A DNA stretch of 64,000 bases, from assembly GCA_002495625.1 (NCBI GenBank), contig DAGC01000003.1, positions 1 through 64,000 on the forward strand, given 5' to 3'. Positions 55,909 to 64,000 of this stretch are shown one piece after another. Both the position numbers and the translations under genes were made by a program. The notes under the pieces are model-generated. The model saw only the letters and a list, made by a program, of their open reading frames with translations. It made no database searches and was not told where the DNA came from. The stretch is from Methanobacterium sp. UBA375 (GTDB taxonomy: Archaea; Methanobacteriota; Methanobacteria; Methanobacteriales; Methanobacteriaceae). How positions within the stretch are numbered: the stretch's first letter is position 1; the number at the start of each line of letters is the position of its first letter.

Positions 55909-56877
55909 TTAAAATCTTTTCTGATGCCACTTCCAGGCAGTTTCAATAATCAAGGACAGATCATGGTATTCAGGGTTCCAGTCCAGTATCTCCCGGGCTT
56001 TATCTGAACTCCCCACTAGTACAGGCGGATCACCGGGTCTCCTATCAACTTCTTCAACTTCTATTTTTCTCCCAGTGACTTTATGGGCTGTTTCTATAAC
56101 CTCCCGTACCGAGAAGCCCTGACCATTGCCCAGGTTAAAAACTTCACTTTCACCCCCACTCTGGAGGTATTCCAGGGCTTTTATATGGGCGTCTGCCAGG
56201 TCCATCACATGGATGTAATCCCTTATACAGGTCCCGTCCGGTGTGGGGTAATCTGTACCGAATATCTGGATATTATCCCTCCTACCCGTGGCAGCATCCA
56301 GTATAAGGGGTATCAAATGGGTTTCCGGTTCATGTAGTTCTCCTATTTCTGCATCAGGATCGGCACCGGCTGCGTTGAAGTAGCGCAGGGAAACATAGTT
56401 AAGATCATAAGCCAGGGTATAATCGGCCAGCACCTGTTCCACCATGAGCTTCGCCTTCCCATAGGGGTTAATCGGGTTTTGGGGGTGGCTTTCAGTTATG
56501 GGTATCTCTTCCGGGTTCCCGTAGGTTGCGCAGGTTGATGAGAACACGAAATATTTAACCTCCTCCTCTAGCATGACCTGTAGGAGATTCAGTGTGTTAC
56601 GCAGGTTGTTTAAGTAGTATTTCTGGGGGTCTTCCACTGATTCGCCCACGTAGGTGAAGGCTGCAAAGTGCATAACCGCGTCTATGGGGTATTTTTTAAA
56701 CACCTCCCGGATGTTATCAATATCTGAGAGATCTCCCCCGTGGAAGATTCCCCATTTTACAAAATCAGTGTGTCCAAAGCTTAGATTATCAAAGACAACA
56801 GTTTCGTATCCCTGTTGGCTTAGTTTTTTGTTGATATGGGATCCGATGTATCCGGCTCCCCCGACGATGAGTATCAT
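55909..56877 (-). CDS. galE: UDP-glucose 4-epimerase
   Basis: A 322-residue short-chain dehydrogenase of the extended type that interconverts UDP-glucose and UDP-galactose with bound NAD. The NAD site is VGGAGYIGSHINKKL at residues 4-18. The catalytic Ser-x-Thr and Tyr-x3-Lys are in FVFSSTCATYGNPEEIP and NPYGKAKLMVEQ (near 120-150). RYFNAAGADPDAEIGE and CIRDYIHVMDLADAH are further GalE signatures. I start at the ATG 56877; the TTG at 56889 directly abuts GGAAGG. In this organism it serves surface sugar synthesis. It stands alone. Confidence 0.94.
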   Translation of the reverse strand: MILIVGGAGYIGSHINKKLSQQGYETVVFDNLSFGHTDFVKWGIFHGGDLSDIDNIREVFKKYPIDAVMHFAAFTYVGESVEDPQKYYLNNLRNTLNLLQVMLEEEVKYFVFSSTCATYGNPEEIPITESHPQNPINPYGKAKLMVEQVLADYTLAYDLNYVSLRYFNAAGADPDAEIGELHEPETHLIPLILDAATGRRDNIQIFGTDYPTPDGTCIRDYIHVMDLADAHIKALEYLQSGGESEVFNLGNGQGFSVREVIETAHKVTGRKIEVEEVDRRPGDPPVLVGSSDKAREILDWNPEYHDLSLIIETAWKWHQKRF

Positions 56878-57011
56878 ATTATTAAACAACCTTCCTTATA
56901 TGATTATTTTTAATGGAATTTATTATTTCTTTCTATTGATGTTTCCATATGATTTATTAGACTTAAATCCATAAATAGATTTGAAAGCCTGATATTAAAG
57001 ATGGTGCTGGT

Positions 57012-57515
57012 ATGAAACAGACGTTCTTTTTGATTTTCATCATCATAGGGGTGGTGGCCGTAGCCGGGTGCACCACTGGGGATACCACCAATAACAGTAC
57101 ATATGACTATCCCCTAAATAGTATCCCCAATGATACTGTAAAAAATAACAACTCCACCGGCACGTCAAACTCCCCTTCTAACTCTGCCTATGAAGCAGGT
57201 GGCCTGTGTGACTATGTTGTAGACGGTGACACCATAGACGTGGAGGGTGTGGGTAGAATAAGGTTCGTGGGAGTTAACACACCTGAACGTGGAGATCACG
57301 GTTATCAGGAGGCTAAAAACTTCGTGAAAAGTATGGTCCTGGGTAAAACTGTCCAGTTAGATATCGATGACCAAAAATACCAGGATAAATACGGCCGGGT
57401 CCTGGCTGTAGTCTACGTGGATGGTGTAAACCTCAACCAGGAGCTTCTAAAAAGAGGATACGCTGAGGTGATGTATATTCCGCCCTCTGAATTCAATCCC
57501 TATTCGTGGACTTAA
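57012..57515 (+). CDS. Thermonuclease-like (SNase) lipoprotein
   Basis: A 167-residue protein with a lipoprotein-type signal (hydrophobic residues 4-18, then VAGC). A low-complexity Asn/Ser/Thr linker follows (about 20-60), then a staphylococcal nuclease domain: YVVDGDTIDVEGVGRIRFVGVNTPE (near 72) and the DKYGRVLAVVYVDG block (near 120). The catalytic set Arg-Glu-Arg of SNase appears as R in RIRFVGVNTPE with its E, and R in YGRV. It is probably bound to the outside of the cell membrane and cuts DNA or RNA, for food or DNA uptake. GGTG lies five bases before the ATG. Length is normal; single gene. Confidence 0.85.
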   Translation: MKQTFFLIFIIIGVVAVAGCTTGDTTNNSTYDYPLNSIPNDTVKNNNSTGTSNSPSNSAYEAGGLCDYVVDGDTIDVEGVGRIRFVGVNTPERGDHGYQEAKNFVKSMVLGKTVQLDIDDQKYQDKYGRVLAVVYVDGVNLNQELLKRGYAEVMYIPPSEFNPYSWT

Positions 57516-57540
57516 ACCACGAAAATTATATTACTCTATT

Positions 57541-58498
57541 TCAAATGAATTCAGGCAGGACTTCCTTTTTATAAAAATCGATAAACCCTTCCTGATTAGG
57601 TCCCAGTTGATGGATGAAGATATGGTCGTATCCTGCTTTAATGAATCTATTTATCTTGTCTATATGGTCCTGGGGGTTGTTACCATAGGTTATTCCTGCA
57701 ATTTCGGTTTCAGGATCTAACATTTTAGCCAGGGATTCAAAATATTTGGGTGAGTATAATTCCCAGTTTATACCGCCTTTATTGGCAATTATAGGCCAGT
57801 AATCATGGGCAGTTTTTATCGCTTCTTCCCGGCTTTCCGCCCAGCAGACTGATGCTTCGCCGTAGCATGGTTTGCCTTTCCCTCCTGACTTCTTAAATAT
57901 TTCCACCAGGCCTTTTTTTACCCCTGGTGTGATTAATCCGTCAGCCAGTCTACCCGCATTTCTAGCGGCTTTTTCTCCATCAGCAGCCATAAATATGGGC
58001 GGAAGTTCGTCGGGTAGGGTGTAAATCCTGGCATTTTCTATGGTGTAATATTTACCTTCAAAGTTCTGCATTCCACCCTGCCAGAGTATCCGGATCACCT
58101 TCAACGCCTCTGCAAACATTTCAATTCTAATATGCGCCGGTGGCCAGGGGTCTCCCAATATGTGTTCATTAAGGTTTTCCCCTGATCCCAATCCCAGCAT
58201 GAACCTGCCGGGCATCATGGAAGCTGCTGTGGCTGCAGCCTGGGCAATGATAACTGGATTTATTCGGATGGTGGGGCAGGTAACTGCAGTTCCCACCTTT
58301 AATTTTGTGGTTGACTGTGAAACACCGCCCAGGGTGCACCATACAAAGGGGCTTTCACCCTGTTTTATCTACCCATGGGTGGTAGTGATCTGAAGCCATG
58401 GCAAAGTTAAAACCTGCTTCTTCAGCCATCTTCGCATAAAGCACCAGATCCAGAGGATTCATGTCCTCACTGGATAATTTATAACCAATTTTAACCAT
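57541..58498 (-). pseudogene. F420-dependent dehydrogenase (FGD-like), split by a one-base frameshift
   Basis: A luciferase-like, F420-dependent oxidoreductase of the glucose-6-phosphate dehydrogenase-like group. The first 45 codons from the ATG 58498 read MVKIGYKLSSEDMNPLDLV and FAMASDHYHPWVDK. A run of four A (58363-58366, as T on the plus strand) then shifts the frame, and from there GESPFVWCTLGGVSQSTTK runs on into GTAVTCPTIRINPVIIAQAA. The rest (LGLGSGENLNEHILGD, IFMAADGEKAARNAGR) is intact to the end. Removing one A restores about 318 residues, normal for the family. The ribosome site GGGGGAT is fine. The cause is either sequencing error in the homopolymer or true inactivation. Confidence 0.85.
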
Positions 58499-58550
58499 AT
58501 TCAATCCCCCACACCATAGTTGTTATGCCGATTACTTTCTGTTCAGCCAT
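58491..58550 (-). CDS. Possible 19-codon leader ORF overlapping the FGD-like start
   Basis: MAEQKVIGITTMVWGIEYG then stop, with a good GGTGAT ribosome site three to four bases before the ATG. Its stop codon overlaps the start of the downstream gene (ATGGTTAA). It could couple translation or be only the remains of another gene; no regulation is shown by the sequence. Confidence 0.35.
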   Translation of the reverse strand: MAEQKVIGITTMVWGIEYG

Positions 58551-58900
58551 AAAATCACCAGATAATATTTTGTTCAAATAATCATAAAAAATTTGGCCAA
58601 TACCCACCTATCCAGGTTGATACGGTTTTACCCGTGAATAACAATTTTATGGGGAAGATCAATCATAAATTCTGGTTGAAATTTACCTTTAAATGAAAAG
58701 AAACCCAGTAAACGTTTTTATACTTTGGAATTTTTCGGTATAAAAAGGGTTTGATTAAAAAAAGCTGTAGGAGTGGGATTATCTAAATAGAAGATAAACA
58801 CATTATATTATTATACGATGGTCTATTCTAACTCAGTTTCTACTTTTTTAATTATTTTTTCTGCTCTTGTAATTGCATTTTTATAAAAATCAGCAAAGCA
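58551..58900. other. 350-base intergenic region, no gene recognised
   Basis: AT-rich and without long frames on either strand. It must hold the promoter of the minus-strand FGD-like gene and the end of the minus-strand gene at 58901. I see no tRNA, repeat or strong palindrome. Confidence 0.4.
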
Positions 58901-59413
58901 TCAAACAGCATAATATTCACTGTCGTTTATCTGAACCTTTCTTAGTATCCCCTTGTTTTCCAGGGACATGATCAGATTATAAACCCCCAACATGCTGAGT
59001 TTTAAATCCCCATATAAAAGTGTTCCCTCAAGTGTGTAACGGGGAATGTGGCCTGTTTCATCGGTTAAATCTTTAATAATTTCTAAAGCCTCTATCTCCC
59101 GTTCTGATAAATCGTAGGTTTCCGCCTTTTTTATGACCGGCTCGTTTTCAATATTTACAGGCTCGGATACCGTATCCTCGGCTACAGGATCGACTGATTC
59201 TTCAAGTGAATCTTCACCGGGGCTTTCCACCAGTTTAACATACTCTTCATTCTCGATGAATAGGATTCCCTGCTCCTCCAGGCTGAGCAGACTTCTCTGA
59301 AGCTCCTCAACTGATATGCCAAGGTCCAGTTTCAGGATGCCTAAAGGTACTCCGTCCGGGTATTCTATCTGGAAGTACTTTATTCTTTCGGTGATGATGG
59401 TTTCACTGGTCAT
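58901..59413 (-). CDS. Protein with two winged-helix-like parts, unknown
   Basis: A 170-residue protein. The N-terminal 60 residues (YPDGVPLGILKLDLGISVEELQRSLLSLEEQGIL) and the C-terminal 65 residues (LSEREIEALEIIKDLTDETGHIPRYTLEGTLLYG, then GVYNLIMSLENKGILRK) each look like a small winged-helix unit. They are joined by an acidic, Glu/Pro/Val-rich linker (about 65-100). Such a layout suits a DNA-binding or replication-associated adaptor. I recognise no family. It lies 90 bases downstream of the Rad50-like gene on the same strand and may belong to that operon. Confidence 0.6.
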   Translation of the reverse strand: MTSETIITERIKYFQIEYPDGVPLGILKLDLGISVEELQRSLLSLEEQGILFIENEEYVKLVESPGEDSLEESVDPVAEDTVSEPVNIENEPVIKKAETYDLSEREIEALEIIKDLTDETGHIPRYTLEGTLLYGDLKLSMLGVYNLIMSLENKGILRKVQINDSEYYAV

Positions 59414-59503
59414 TTTTTTATTAGGTTATGTTTTTTTAAAGAAATTTAGTATGCCATCAAATATTTAACCATATTGTCCATAAGAAGGTATATGTCAATG
59501 AAT

Positions 59504-62203
59504 TCATCGTTCAAGCCCTATGAAATTAGCATTTAGTGAACTGTACTTATCCACATCACAAGTAACTAATATTAACTGCACGTCACGTGCACTGTCTTCC
59601 AAAATTTCTAGTGCACGATAGAATCTGGATTCATCTGTATTAACCAATGGATCATCTAATATTACTAACTGGCGCTCTTTAGCACTTAAAAGCCGTCCTA
59701 AAGCTAACCTGAAAAGACACCAAATCTGTTCCTGAGCACCAACAGAAAGATTATTCAATGTTGCTTCATTATTAGAACCCACTACATCTAAAGTTTCAGG
59801 TTTCATTTCTTTACCAAAATTAAAGCAATATCTTGGCCCCAATAACTTTTCTAAGTCCTGGTTTAAAATTTTTTCAACTGGTTCACCCAATGATTTAATG
59901 GTGCTCTCCCTATAGTATGTTGTCAAATCATGCAAAAGTTCAATGGCTTTAGCATCAGTTTCAAGTTCTTTATATTGTTTTTCAAGATTTATTAATTCTT
60001 CTTCTAACTTATTTAAATCTCCGGAATTGTTTATTAATAAGTCTAAATCCTTTTTAAGATTTGAATGCTTTATTTCTAGTTCATTGATATTATTTTGTAA
60101 ATTATCCACTGTATTTTCAATAGCTTCATAATCATTTAATGGTTTAGTTTCTTTTTCTTCAATTTCATTATTATAAATTTTTAAGGCTCTTTCTTTTCTT
60201 TCTAAACTTTGAGATATTTTATTTAAATTTTCTTCCCTTTTTTCAGCTGTTAAACCGTCTGATTCCTGTTTTATAAGTTGTTCTTCAATTTGTTCCAGAC
60301 GTTCTTTATTACCTCTAATATCTTCATTTAGACTTGCTATTTTGGATTGTAGATCTTCTTTAATTTCTTGTTCTTTTTGTAGTTTTAAACGGAGAATATT
60401 CTTCTCTCCTTTCAGATCATCTATTTCTTCCTCAATTTGATTGATCTTTTTTGAAAGGTTTTCTATAACTAAAGATAAATTATCTTTAATTTTATAGTCT
60501 CTAAAAGGAGACTCAGGAGGTATTTGATCCCAATTTAGTTCAATTTTCCTTTTTAATCTAGTTACTTCTTTTTCCAACTCTTCTTTTCCATTTCTAGCTT
60601 GTTTAGTTAAATCATTAGTTAATTGAATTAAATCATTTTCCAAATTAACTTTCTGATTATAAAGATCACGGAGTTTAATAGGATCAATAGTATTATAAGG
60701 CGATACAACTTCTTGAAATTTAATTTCAAGATCCTCTAAATTTTCTCGCATTTCCTTTACATCTTGACTCCCACTTTTTACAGACATATAACCAATTTTG
60801 TCCATGTTAAGTTCAACTGATTGATGTGCTTTACAGATATTATTTTTATACTCCAGATTTATTGACTCTTCTCCATCCAAAATCATTTTTCCAGATATTC
60901 CTTCTTGCAAATTAGTTTCAATAGTAAGACCTATGGCATCTAGACGGGTTTCAGTATCACGGATTTGAGTCTTAAGCTCTTCTATAGTTCTTAATTCTTC
61001 TGACGATGGAGATTTTAAAGTATTTATCTCTATTTCTTTTTTCTTAATTTTATTTGATAACTCATTAACATATTCCAGCTTGGATTGTCTGTCCTGTAGT
61101 GTTTGTTCTTCCATTACAGTTGTATGAATGATCCCTGCAATTCTTTTTTCATCAGTTTTATTATCAATTTTTTGTTCAAGAGCGTGCATTTCTTTATCAA
61201 AATCTTCTAGGGCTTCTTTATTTTTTTCGAACTCATCTTCAAGAGGTTTTACTTTGAGTTGCAGTTCCTCTTTTATATAAAATAAATCATTAATAGTTGA
61301 TTTAATATCCTTTATATCATCTATCTGTGATTTTAAGGCATCATATTGTGAATTTAAGTTCTCCACATCTCTTTGTAATTCTTGTCTTTCTTCGCGATGA
61401 TCCTGAGCCAATTTAACTTCATCTTTCAATTCTAACTTTTTTTGTTTGAAAGTCTCTAGTGTACTTTTTTTCTTTCGTAATGATAGTTCCTTATCTTCAA
61501 TATTTCGTATTATTTCTTCTTTCTCAATTGTTCTATTATTAGTTTCGTTCAAAAGGTTTTTTAGCTCCATTAAATCTTTGTTAATCTCAAACAATTGGGA
61601 ACCAGATCGAAGGTTTCTTTTAGCCTCAGTAAAGACTAAGGAAAATTCTTTTCTAATTAGTTCTAAAACTTTTTTTTCTTCTTTAGATTCAATAGCAGCC
61701 CCAATTAAGACTTTAAGTGAAGAAACGGTTTCTGAATTCAGTTCTTCAGATATTTGAGGTTGTCCTTGCACCATCCAGAGACTTTGGCCAAGTCCCCAAT
61801 ATTCTGATTTACTGCCTCTTGAGGGAAATTTTCCTCTCAGTAATTTCAAAACTTCATTATCTGCTTTATCTCCATTCATTAATTCATTCCATCTGTCATC
61901 ATAATATTTTTCCAGAACACTTTCTGGATTTATAAATTGTTTGGTTATTCTGTAAGTTTCACCACCTTCCTGAAAATTGATCTGTGCTTGTGGGTAAAGT
62001 TTAGAACCCCAGGGGATGAGATCTTTTATCTCTTGCGATTTGCTGGTATGTTTATTAAATAATACCATGCTAATTGCTTCTATTAAAGTGCTTTTACCGC
62101 TTTCATTTGGTCCATATATGACATTAAGGCCTGGAGAAAATTCATATTCTACCGGTTGTCGGAAATCTTTCCAGTTAGTTAAACTAATTGTTTCAAGCAT
62201 CAT
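59504..62203 (-). CDS. Rad50/SbcC-like SMC ATPase without zinc hook (YhaN-like)
   Basis: An 899-residue ATPase of the SMC/Rad50 type. Walker A is GPNESGKST (near residue 33), and IPWGSKLYPQAQINF follows. The long coiled coil spans about residues 190-770, and LSVGAQEQIWCLFRLALGRLL with RQLVILDDPLVNTDESRFYRALEIL gives signature and Walker B (near 825-870). The coil lacks the CxxC zinc hook of true Rad50. Near 430-490 there is instead a short beta-rich insert (GISGKMILDGEESINLEY), as in YhaN-like proteins. It overlaps the nuclease gene by four bases (ATGA), with GGAGG before the start. Together they should act as a DNA end-processing nuclease. Confidence 0.88.
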   Translation of the reverse strand: MMLETISLTNWKDFRQPVEYEFSPGLNVIYGPNESGKSTLIEAISMVLFNKHTSKSQEIKDLIPWGSKLYPQAQINFQEGGETYRITKQFINPESVLEKYYDDRWNELMNGDKADNEVLKLLRGKFPSRGSKSEYWGLGQSLWMVQGQPQISEELNSETVSSLKVLIGAAIESKEEKKVLELIRKEFSLVFTEAKRNLRSGSQLFEINKDLMELKNLLNETNNRTIEKEEIIRNIEDKELSLRKKKSTLETFKQKKLELKDEVKLAQDHREERQELQRDVENLNSQYDALKSQIDDIKDIKSTINDLFYIKEELQLKVKPLEDEFEKNKEALEDFDKEMHALEQKIDNKTDEKRIAGIIHTTVMEEQTLQDRQSKLEYVNELSNKIKKKEIEINTLKSPSSEELRTIEELKTQIRDTETRLDAIGLTIETNLQEGISGKMILDGEESINLEYKNNICKAHQSVELNMDKIGYMSVKSGSQDVKEMRENLEDLEIKFQEVVSPYNTIDPIKLRDLYNQKVNLENDLIQLTNDLTKQARNGKEELEKEVTRLKRKIELNWDQIPPESPFRDYKIKDNLSLVIENLSKKINQIEEEIDDLKGEKNILRLKLQKEQEIKEDLQSKIASLNEDIRGNKERLEQIEEQLIKQESDGLTAEKREENLNKISQSLERKERALKIYNNEIEEKETKPLNDYEAIENTVDNLQNNINELEIKHSNLKKDLDLLINNSGDLNKLEEELINLEKQYKELETDAKAIELLHDLTTYYRESTIKSLGEPVEKILNQDLEKLLGPRYCFNFGKEMKPETLDVVGSNNEATLNNLSVGAQEQIWCLFRLALGRLLSAKERQLVILDDPLVNTDESRFYRALEILEDSARDVQLILVTCDVDKYSSLNANFIGLER

Positions 62204-63405
62204 TTTGAAACCTCCATAGTGATCCGGTATAATATAAGAATTGCCCGCTGTAATATCTCAGGAGAAACCTGTTTGATGCTTTCATGATCCTTTATTTCCT
62301 GGAAAATTTCATCAACTTTTTCTGGAGATAAGTTTGAATATTCCTGTAGTCGAGGGTGATATTTCATCAAGGCTAAAAGAGCATCGAATGTGTGGGATAA
62401 TATAGTTCCTTCTGGTATCATCGCCTTAAATTCTAAGGAATTGGGTTGAAGATAAAGTTCATGCATATCTATATCCAAAAACATAAAATTAGATTCATAA
62501 TTGGCTGCTAAGGATTCAATTTCATTTCTAATTTCTTGGTCAGTTATCCCATTTATAGACAGTTTTAAAATAGTATTTTCAGGATTCGAAATCTCTTGTA
62601 ATGTTGAATGTACTCTTAACAAGTCTTCTTCACTATATATGGTTTCAGTATTTTTAACCCAGTTTAAAGAACCAGTATTTATTTCATTAATAACTGGAGG
62701 ATCATTTGAATCATTTATTTCCACAATTACCGCGTTTCCACTGTTTTTTTCACCAAATTTTGTGGTTTCGGGAGTTCCAGGATAAACAGTTTTTATTTGA
62801 CCATCTTTAGATGTATGTTCGTAAAAAGAGTGCCATTCACCCAATGCCAGATAATTCAGACCGGATTTATCGGCCCTTTCGGGATCAATAGGAAAATTAG
62901 ATGCATCAATAAATCCTTCTATTTCTATATTACCATGAGCAATACCAATAGAGATTTCAGAATTATTAGCATTTATCCACTCTGTTAGATCCTTACTTGA
63001 TTGTTTTTGAGTTATAGGGCAGGGGTATAAAACTACACCAGAATTTACTTCATTTAAGGGTTCAGGATCTTTTAGGATGTGCACATTACTTAAAGAATCC
63101 CAAGCTGAATATAAATATGGTGAATCTAATGTCAATGGATCATGATTTCCTGGAAGAATATATACATCTAATGGGCTAGCTTTTAGCATTAACTGAATAA
63201 CTCGATTTAAAGTTCGCCTCTCAATATTATTACTATCAAAAAGATCTCCTGATATTAAAACAAAATCAACATTCGATTCTTTAGCGGCTTCTAATAATTT
63301 TTCAGCTGTTTTAATTCTCATTTCCCGTACAGCATCGGCTTTAGATCCCAATTGTGAAAATTTAATTCCTAAATGCCAGTCTGCGGTGTGCATGAACTTC
63401 ACCAT
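62200..63405 (-). CDS. Mre11/SbcD-like DNA repair nuclease
   Basis: A 401-residue metallophosphoesterase. The metal-binding motifs are in order: MHTADWHLGIKFSQLG (residues 5-20), LISGDLFDSNNIERRTLNR (near 50), LPGNHDPLTLD (near 85), IGIAHGNIEIEG (near 157) and LGEWHSFYEHTSKDG (near 190). The C-terminal 180 residues are a helix-rich cap of the kind that binds the partner ATPase. ATG 63405 is chosen with GGGGG seven bases before; the GTG at 63408 is next to it. It is the first gene of the pair with the Rad50-like ATPase and divergent from the KTSC gene. It should cut DNA ends in repair or defence. Confidence 0.9.
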   Translation of the reverse strand: MVKFMHTADWHLGIKFSQLGSKADAVREMRIKTAEKLLEAAKESNVDFVLISGDLFDSNNIERRTLNRVIQLMLKASPLDVYILPGNHDPLTLDSPYLYSAWDSLSNVHILKDPEPLNEVNSGVVLYPCPITQKQSSKDLTEWINANNSEISIGIAHGNIEIEGFIDASNFPIDPERADKSGLNYLALGEWHSFYEHTSKDGQIKTVYPGTPETTKFGEKNSGNAVIVEINDSNDPPVINEINTGSLNWVKNTETIYSEEDLLRVHSTLQEISNPENTILKLSINGITDQEIRNEIESLAANYESNFMFLDIDMHELYLQPNSLEFKAMIPEGTILSHTFDALLALMKYHPRLQEYSNLSPEKVDEIFQEIKDHESIKQVSPEILQRAILILYRITMEVSK

Positions 63406-63515
63406 CACGATACCCCCTATTTATTAAATTCAGTCCAGTTCATACTTTTATAATATTTTATATAGTGATATAATATAATTTCTAATATCTATTAATTCAA
63501 AGGGGGAGATAAATT

Positions 63516-63728
63516 ATGTCAAAACAGCTTGTAAATTCTAGTAACTTATATTCCGTGGAATATAACAAAGAAAATAAAACCTTAGAAGTTGAATTTAATA
63601 AAGGGGGTGTATATCAATATTCCAATGTTCCAGAATCAGTATTTAATCAATTAATGGCGGCACCTTCTAAAGGCTCTTATCTCTATCATAATATCCGAGA
63701 TCAATATGATACTAAAAAAATTCGTTAA
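63516..63728 (+). CDS. KTSC domain protein
   Basis: A 70-residue protein that is a single KTSC domain: LYSVEYNKENKTLEVEFNKGGVYQYSNVPESVF, then SKGSYLYHNIRDQY. The family name comes from a Lys-Thr-Ser-Cys sequence; here the matching position reads SKGSYLY, so the Cys is missing. Small KTSC proteins are common beside phage and defence genes and on lysyl-tRNA synthetases, with no settled function. A strong GGGGGAG site lies seven bases upstream. It is divergent from the Mre11-like gene and ten bases before an OLD-type ATPase gene, so those two probably form a unit. Confidence 0.85.
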   Translation: MSKQLVNSSNLYSVEYNKENKTLEVEFNKGGVYQYSNVPESVFNQLMAAPSKGSYLYHNIRDQYDTKKIR

Positions 63729-63738
63729 GTGATGTGTG

Positions 63739-64000
63739 ATGATAATTGAGTCAATTCATGTCCAAAATTTTCGTAGTATTCATGATGAGATACTTACCTG
63801 TGACAATCTTACCGCGTTAATTGGACCGAATGGATCTGGCAAATCTGCTTTTTTGAAAGCTTTACAAATTTTTTATAATTCAAATGCAGAATACAGAAGA
63901 CGATTTTTATGCTAATAATACTGATGAAACCATTAATCTCACTGTTACATTTAAGGATTTGAACACTGAAGAACAAAACTGCTTTAAAAAATACATTAAA
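63739..64000 (+). pseudogene. OLD-family ATPase/nuclease, 5' part, with apparent frameshift
   Basis: The first 58 codons read IIESIHVQNFRSIHDE and LTALIGPNGSGKSAFLKALQIF, the typical N-terminus of OLD (overcoming lysogenization defect) ATPases with Walker A. After SNAEYRRRFLC the frame ends at a stop near 63913. One frame over, EDDFYANNTDETINLTVTFK continues smoothly to the window end, so one or two bases are missing or added near 63893-63900. The Toprim nuclease half, if present, lies beyond the window. OLD proteins act in phage defence and repair. It is either sequence error or a broken gene. Confidence 0.8.

Noticed and set aside
59504..62203. True Rad50 with zinc hook
   Set aside because: No CxxC stands in the coiled coil; the only Cys near the tip is single (NNICKAHQ).

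Overview
The window reads as the chromosome of a hydrogenotrophic methanogen of the Methanobacteriales, most likely Methanobacterium or a close relative. Several genes point there together: cyclic 2,3-diphosphoglycerate synthetase, an AqpM-type aquaporin in a row with DUF2193 and DUF2180 genes, a group II chaperonin (thermosome), the archaeal PriS/PriL primase, the archaeal aromatic pathway pair (ADH synthase and 3-dehydroquinate synthase II), archaeal CCA-adding enzyme, UPF0058, DUF530, and strong GGTGA-type ribosome sites with TATA boxes of the TTTATATA type. The species cannot be fixed from the sequence alone.

Layout. 1-7169: one very long CRISPR array, about 108 repeats with 36-38 base spacers. 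It is read left to right, so its leader and any cas genes lie left of the window. 7.2-9.5 kb: small accessory genes, including two related genes of unknown family around a small DNA-binding-like gene with a cluster of ACTTAAGT boxes. 9.5-24.7 kb: mostly ordinary chromosome (MFS exporter, ferredoxin, HEAT-repeat protein, acetyl-CoA synthetase with an acetate transporter, thermosome, a peptide-deformylase-like gene, cpgS, hisD, aspS). 24.7-39.1 kb: an accessory stretch of transporters and regulators (three MFS exporters, two MarR regulators, an ABC-2 exporter, tautomerase-like genes, DUF169, and the DUF2193-DUF2180-aqpM row), with a frameshifted guaB inside it. 39.2-57.5 kb: core genes (aromatic biosynthesis, thpR, cca, primase, metG, MraY-like transferase, two pilin-like genes, galE). 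57.5-64 kb: a frameshifted F420-dependent dehydrogenase-like gene, a small winged-helix-like protein, and an Mre11/Rad50-like pair next to a KTSC gene and the start of an OLD-family ATPase.

How it works together. The most interesting pattern outside the genes is a 19-base imperfect palindrome built on AYGAT-TAT-ATCGT. It occurs five times between 26.3 and 39.1 kb, each time beside a TATA-like element. The sites stand before an MFS exporter, a tautomerase-like/DUF169 pair, an ABC-2 exporter, the DUF2193-DUF2180-aqpM row and a decayed tautomerase gene. This looks like a local regulon under one repressor, and the inducer is unknown. The core genes are for nucleotide, amino acid and tRNA metabolism and replication, and the acs/satP-like pair lets an autotroph take up and activate acetate.

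Cautions. Four genes (guaB, an ABC permease, an F420-dependent dehydrogenase-like gene and an OLD-family ATPase) each carry one small frameshift with otherwise intact reading. This could be sequence error or true decay. Family names come from recognition of motifs by eye; no search was run.
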